DNA of 64,000 nt, from NCBI GenBank assembly GCA_934351835.1, contig CAKRJP010000006.1:69150-133149 (forward strand), written 5' to 3'. The notes under the pieces are model-generated. The model was not told where the DNA came from. It saw only the letters and a program-made list of their open reading frames with translations, and did no database searches. Origin of the DNA: an uncultured Lachnospiraceae bacterium (GTDB taxonomy: Bacteria > Bacillota > Clostridia > Lachnospirales > Lachnospiraceae). The position numbers and the translations under genes are program-made. Each line of letters begins with the position of its first letter. The stretch's first letter is position 1. Below are positions 61,444-64,000 of the stretch, in pieces.

Positions 61444-61465
61444 GATAATAATAGTAATTATTATC
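61444..61465. promoter_or_regulatory. Fur/PerR-like palindromic operator
   Basis: GATAATAAT AGTA ATTATTATC: two perfect 9-bp arms with a 4-base centre, covering the predicted transcription start. It resembles the classical Fur box GATAATGATAATCATTATC and related PerR sites. A ferric-uptake-family repressor would block this promoter. Which member binds is not known. Confidence 0.68.
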
Positions 61466-61490
61466 AAAATACGCAAAGGAGGTATGTCAT

Positions 61491-62114
61491 ATGGAGAAAA
61501 AAGCACTTTATAATCTGTCGTATGGAGTATTTATGTTATCTACTCGTTCTGGCGAGAAAGTGAATGGCTGTATTACAAACACTTGCATGCAGGTAGCGAA
61601 CAATCCGATTCGAATTGTGATATCTGTTTTGAATAGTAATTATACTTGTGATTTAATTAAAGAGAGTGGTATATTTACATTGAGTCTGCTGGATGTGAAT
61701 TGTTCTTTTGAGACAATTAAGTATTTTGGTTTTCAGTCAGGAAGAGATGTGGATAAGATGAAATCTCTTTCGTTGCCGGTTGATCATAACGATATACCAT
61801 ATTTGGGATATCAGACATGTGCTGTTATTAGCGGAAAAGTTTTAGAACAGCAGGATCTTGGCACACACACATTGTTCATTGCAGAAGTGACAGATGCGAA
61901 ACTGTTGAATGAAAGCAAACCACTTACTTACGCTGATTATCAGAATCGCGTAAAACCAAAGAAGAAAGAGATACCTCAGGATAAGAAGATTGTTGGCTGG
62001 AGATGTAAAATTTGTAATTATGTCTATGAAGGAAGTGAGCTTCCGTCAGATTATACATGTCCTCTTTGTGGACACGATAGCAGTGATTTCGAGCCAATAT
62101 ATGAAAGGAGATAA
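61491..62114 (+). CDS. Flavin reductase-like protein fused to rubredoxin (high-molecular-weight rubredoxin type)
   Basis: 207 residues. The first 155 form an FMN-binding split barrel: NLSYGVFMLSTRSGEKVNGC, TNTCMQVANNPIRIVISVLN, LGYQTCAVISGKVLEQQDLG. The last 50 are rubredoxin: WRCKICNYVYEG (Cys-x2-Cys) and YTCPLCGHDSSDFEPI. The same fusion, called Hrb in Moorella, passes electrons to diiron flavoproteins that reduce O2 or NO. AAGGAGG lies before ATG 61491. The Fur/PerR-like palindrome at its promoter supports iron or peroxide control. A free rubredoxin gene follows after 6 bases. Confidence 0.9.
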   Translation: MEKKALYNLSYGVFMLSTRSGEKVNGCITNTCMQVANNPIRIVISVLNSNYTCDLIKESGIFTLSLLDVNCSFETIKYFGFQSGRDVDKMKSLSLPVDHNDIPYLGYQTCAVISGKVLEQQDLGTHTLFIAEVTDAKLLNESKPLTYADYQNRVKPKKKEIPQDKKIVGWRCKICNYVYEGSELPSDYTCPLCGHDSSDFEPIYERR

Positions 62115-62120
62115 TGAATT

Positions 62121-62276
62121 ATGAAGTATGTATGTGATTTATGTGGATGGGAATATGATGAGGAGCAGGGATATCCAGAGGGCGGTATTGAACCAGGGAC
62201 AAAATGGGAAGATGTGCCGGAAGATTTTGAATGTCCATTATGCATGGTAGGAAAAGATCAATTCTCAGAAGAATAG
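62121..62276 (+). CDS. Rubredoxin
   Basis: 51 residues. MKYVCDLCGWEYDEEQGYPE holds the first Cys pair, and FECPLCMVGKDQF the second, with GGIEPGTKWEDVPEDF between, the standard layout of a one-iron Fe(Cys)4 electron carrier. AAGGAG lies upstream in the hrb 3' end. It is second in the operator-controlled operon and probably shares its transcript and redox role. Confidence 0.93.
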   Translation: MKYVCDLCGWEYDEEQGYPEGGIEPGTKWEDVPEDFECPLCMVGKDQFSEE

Positions 62277-62290
62277 GAATTTTTAGCAAA

Positions 62291-63163
62291 ATGAAGAAAC
62301 AAATTGATTATAAAAATCTTGCAAGGGAGATATTTACATTAACTATAGCAGTATTTATTATTGCTGTTGCGGTATATTTCTTTTTGGTTCCCAGCCATAC
62401 CTCGGTCAGTAGTATTTCAGGTCTGGGAATCATCCTTACTAATTTTATACCATTGCCACTCTCTGTAATTACAATGGTTATGAATGTAGTACTTCTGTTG
62501 ATTGGATTTATTACATGTGGTAAAGAATTTGGTACAAAGACAGTTTATACCAGTGTTGCACTGCCGGTTTTTTTGTGGATATTTGAACGTATTTTTCCAG
62601 ATATCGGCTCTTTAACCAATAGTCAGGAATTGGATGTACTTTGTTATGTTTTAGTAGTCAGCATAGGTCTGAGTATTCTTTTTAATATGAATGCATCTTC
62701 CGGAGGTCTTGATATTGTAGCAAAGATTATGAATAAATATTTGCATATAGAGATGGGAAAAGCTATGTCGTTAGCCGGGATGTGTGTGGCATTGTCAGCG
62801 GCACTTGTGTATGATAAGAAGACAGTTGTCCTAAGTATTCTGGGTACATATTTCAATGGTATGGTAGTGGACCATTTTATCTTTGGGCAAAATCTGAAGA
62901 GGCGAGTTTGCATTATTACTCAGTATGAAGAAGAACTCCGCCAGTTTATTATCCATGATCTGCATAGCGGGGCAACGATATATGAAGCATTTGGTGCTTA
63001 TAATCTGAATAAAAAACATGAGATTATCACTATTGTAGATAAAAGCGAGTATCAGAAGTTGATGAGTTATATTAACAAACTCGATCCTAAGGCATTTATT
63101 ACAGTGTATACGGTAGCAGACATGCGTTATCAGCCTAAAACAATAGGAACCTCAGCAAAATAA
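62291..63163 (+). CDS. YitT-family membrane protein
   Basis: 290 residues from ATG 62291; an AGGAA-like site fits, and a longer frame from 62231 would overlap the rubredoxin gene. About five to six membrane helices come first (LTIAVFIIAVAVYFFLVPSH, TSVSSISGLGIILTNFIPLP, VITMVMNVVLLLIGFITCGK), then NASSGGLDIVAKIMNKYLHI. The C-terminal DUF2179-like domain runs from about 205 (VCIITQYEEELRQFIIHDLH), with ITIVDKSEYQKLMSYINKLD. Function of YitT proteins is not settled. It lies 14 bases after rubredoxin and may share the operon. Confidence 0.85.
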   Translation: MKKQIDYKNLAREIFTLTIAVFIIAVAVYFFLVPSHTSVSSISGLGIILTNFIPLPLSVITMVMNVVLLLIGFITCGKEFGTKTVYTSVALPVFLWIFERIFPDIGSLTNSQELDVLCYVLVVSIGLSILFNMNASSGGLDIVAKIMNKYLHIEMGKAMSLAGMCVALSAALVYDKKTVVLSILGTYFNGMVVDHFIFGQNLKRRVCIITQYEEELRQFIIHDLHSGATIYEAFGAYNLNKKHEIITIVDKSEYQKLMSYINKLDPKAFITVYTVADMRYQPKTIGTSAK

Positions 63164-63183
63164 AAATTGCTGAGGTCCTTTTG
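63146..63183 (+). terminator. Terminator of the rubredoxin-YitT operon
   Basis: GGAACCTCAGCAA (63146-63158) pairs with TTGCTGAGGTCC (63167-63178) with one bulged base. TTTTGTTTA follows. The first arm overlaps the YitT stop codon. Confidence 0.78.
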
Positions 63184-63283
63184 TTTATACGCAATCTGTT
63201 TTCGTAATTTCATGCACTGACACGCGGGCAGACGGCAGATGGCAATTTTATTCTAATACTTCGATCAAATCTATCTGTCATGT

Positions 63284-64000
63284 CTACAGATCTTTCAGAA
63301 GTTCTCCGATATCTTCATTCATGCAAACAGACTTACTCATTATTTCGGTAGGTGCATATGCTTCACCCTGATTCAGACACACATAAAATGCATGTGGATA
63401 TGTGTTTGTCATCTGCCAAAACGGATATTTTATAATACCGGGAGTATTATATCCTACACCTAGTTCAAGGAACACTATTTTCTGCTTTTTGTGATCCTGT
63501 ATAAATTTCTCGTACCGTTCTGCTGCCTGGTGCCATCCTTCATCTTCAACAAATGTCTGATCTGATCTTAGGTTCATACTCATCGGCTTGCCACAGTGCG
63601 GACAATATGGAATCAGGCTGGATGGAATCGTAAGCTTTATTTCTCCGCCTTCCGGTTTTTGCAGTTCCCCGTCTTTTATCTGAAATCCCTGACTCAGCAC
63701 CATTTTTTTAATCGCGTCTTCATTGTCATAGGTTTCCTTATGGCAAGGTTCACTACATTGAAACAGACCATAATCTCCCTGTGTATAAAAGATTCTGTTT
63801 TTATCAAAGCCTGCTTTTTGGAAGCAATGATCTACATTTGTCGTCAGGACAAAATAATCTTTCTCTTTCACCAGATCATACAAGTTCTGATATACCGGTT
63901 TTGGCGCATCCATATATCGATTGATATAGATATATCTGCACCAGTATCCCCAGTGTTTTTCCAATGTTTTATATGGATAGAAGCCTCCTGCATACATATC
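63284..64000 (-). CDS. SirTM-type NAD-dependent sirtuin, C-terminal part (runs off the window)
   Basis: The frame is open through base 64000, so the N-terminus with the first NAD loop is missing. What remains has MYAGGFYPYKTLEKHWGYWC, then VLTTNVDHCFQKAGF, and YTQGDYGLFQC, where the usual sirtuin His-Gly is Gln-Gly. The zinc pairs are CSEPC and CPHCGKPMSMN. VFLELGVGYNTPGIIKYPFW closes the NAD fold. The Gln replacing the catalytic His and the NVDHCF form mark macrodomain-linked class M sirtuins (SirTM), which ADP-ribosylate rather than deacylate, typically lipoylated GcvH-like carriers. The macrodomain partner gene is not visible in this window. Confidence 0.72.
   Translation of the reverse strand, partial: DMYAGGFYPYKTLEKHWGYWCRYIYINRYMDAPKPVYQNLYDLVKEKDYFVLTTNVDHCFQKAGFDKNRIFYTQGDYGLFQCSEPCHKETYDNEDAIKKMVLSQGFQIKDGELQKPEGGEIKLTIPSSLIPYCPHCGKPMSMNLRSDQTFVEDEGWHQAAERYEKFIQDHKKQKIVFLELGVGYNTPGIIKYPFWQMTNTYPHAFYVCLNQGEAYAPTEIMSKSVCMNEDIGELLKDL

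Larger units (their letters stand above)
61183..61506 (-). pseudogene. Possible gene remnant or unrecognised short ORF between apbE and the rubredoxin operon
   Basis: The frame (107 residues) has no recognised family. Its C-terminal 50 residues, from YTKEEIVYRELQDNSDSFDL to EHWKKSILPRISTI, look like real protein sequence. The first 50 lie antisense to the promoter and operator of the rubredoxin operon and look like random AT-rich translation. No ribosome site fits the start at 61506. A truncated 3' end of a lost gene is the likeliest reading. Confidence 0.35.

Overview
The window looks like a chromosome segment of a low-GC anaerobic Clostridia bacterium, most probably a gut Lachnospiraceae. 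The reasons are an F-type ATP synthase operon with a Na+-type rotor, an S-box (SAM-I) leader on metK, a Bacillus-type large SRP RNA, a rubredoxin/flavoprotein operon, strong AGGAGG ribosome binding sites, and conserved hypotheticals typical of that family. The exact genus cannot be fixed from the sequence. All functional calls are by eye from protein motifs.

Layout. (i) 1-8,640, minus strand: a surface-glycan locus. It holds a full set of PglF/PglE/PglD/PglC-like enzymes (UDP-sugar 4,6-dehydratase, aminotransferase, acetyltransferase, phosphoglycosyl transferase), which points to a bacillosamine-type sugar. It also has two GT4 glycosyltransferases, an AAC(3)-fold acetyltransferase and an unknown protein. 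A broken aminotransferase remnant lies between the pglE-like and pglF-like genes. A promoter at about 8,930 and a C10 tract lie upstream. (ii) 8,958-10,592: an IS30-type element whose transposase has lost the segment with the first catalytic Asp, flanked by terminator-like hairpins and a 16-bp repeat. (iii) 10,593-20,044: an M24 peptidase, a PD-(D/E)XK-like protein, a 1,518-residue collagen-like surface protein, a membrane-anchored Ntn hydrolase of the bile-salt-hydrolase/penicillin-acylase family, a PncC/CinA-like amidohydrolase and deoD. (iv) 20,056-26,306: a two-component system, metK with its SAM riboswitch, murA, a shikimate kinase and a small hypothetical protein. (v) 26,416-34,316: the atp operon, atpC to atpI and an AtpZ-like gene, headed by trmL. 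(vi) 34,857-45,274: an aminotransferase/Lrp/AIR-synthase-like overlapping trio, a VanW protein, a 34-residue membrane peptide, a B12-type radical SAM protein, SRP RNA, tadA, dgt and a repeat-rich XRE protein. (vii) 45,422-52,219: an Sfp-type PPTase, aroF-aroB-SDR, pgi, and a MarR regulator with a TauE/SafE exporter. (viii) 52,313-59,929: a PD-(D/E)XK nuclease-family transposase-like protein, metF, an X-Pro dipeptidyl-peptidase-like S15 hydrolase and a 1,059-residue TPKTG surface protein. (ix) 60,145-64,000: ApbE, a Fur/PerR-like operator controlling a flavoprotein-rubredoxin fusion plus a second rubredoxin, a YitT protein, and the C-terminal part of a SirTM-type sirtuin.

How the genes connect. 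The glycan enzymes should supply and transfer an undecaprenyl-linked rare amino sugar. aroF, aroB and shikimate kinase serve aromatic synthesis. metK and metF serve the SAM/methyl cycle. The ATP synthase c subunit carries two carboxylates, the motif described for Na+ rotors. Hrb, rubredoxin and ApbE fit flavin and iron redox biology of an anaerobe. Nearly everything is housekeeping or cell-surface biology. I see no CRISPR array, prophage or clear new defence system. The least explained items are the remnant in the glycan locus, the operator-controlled rubredoxin operon and the two large surface proteins.
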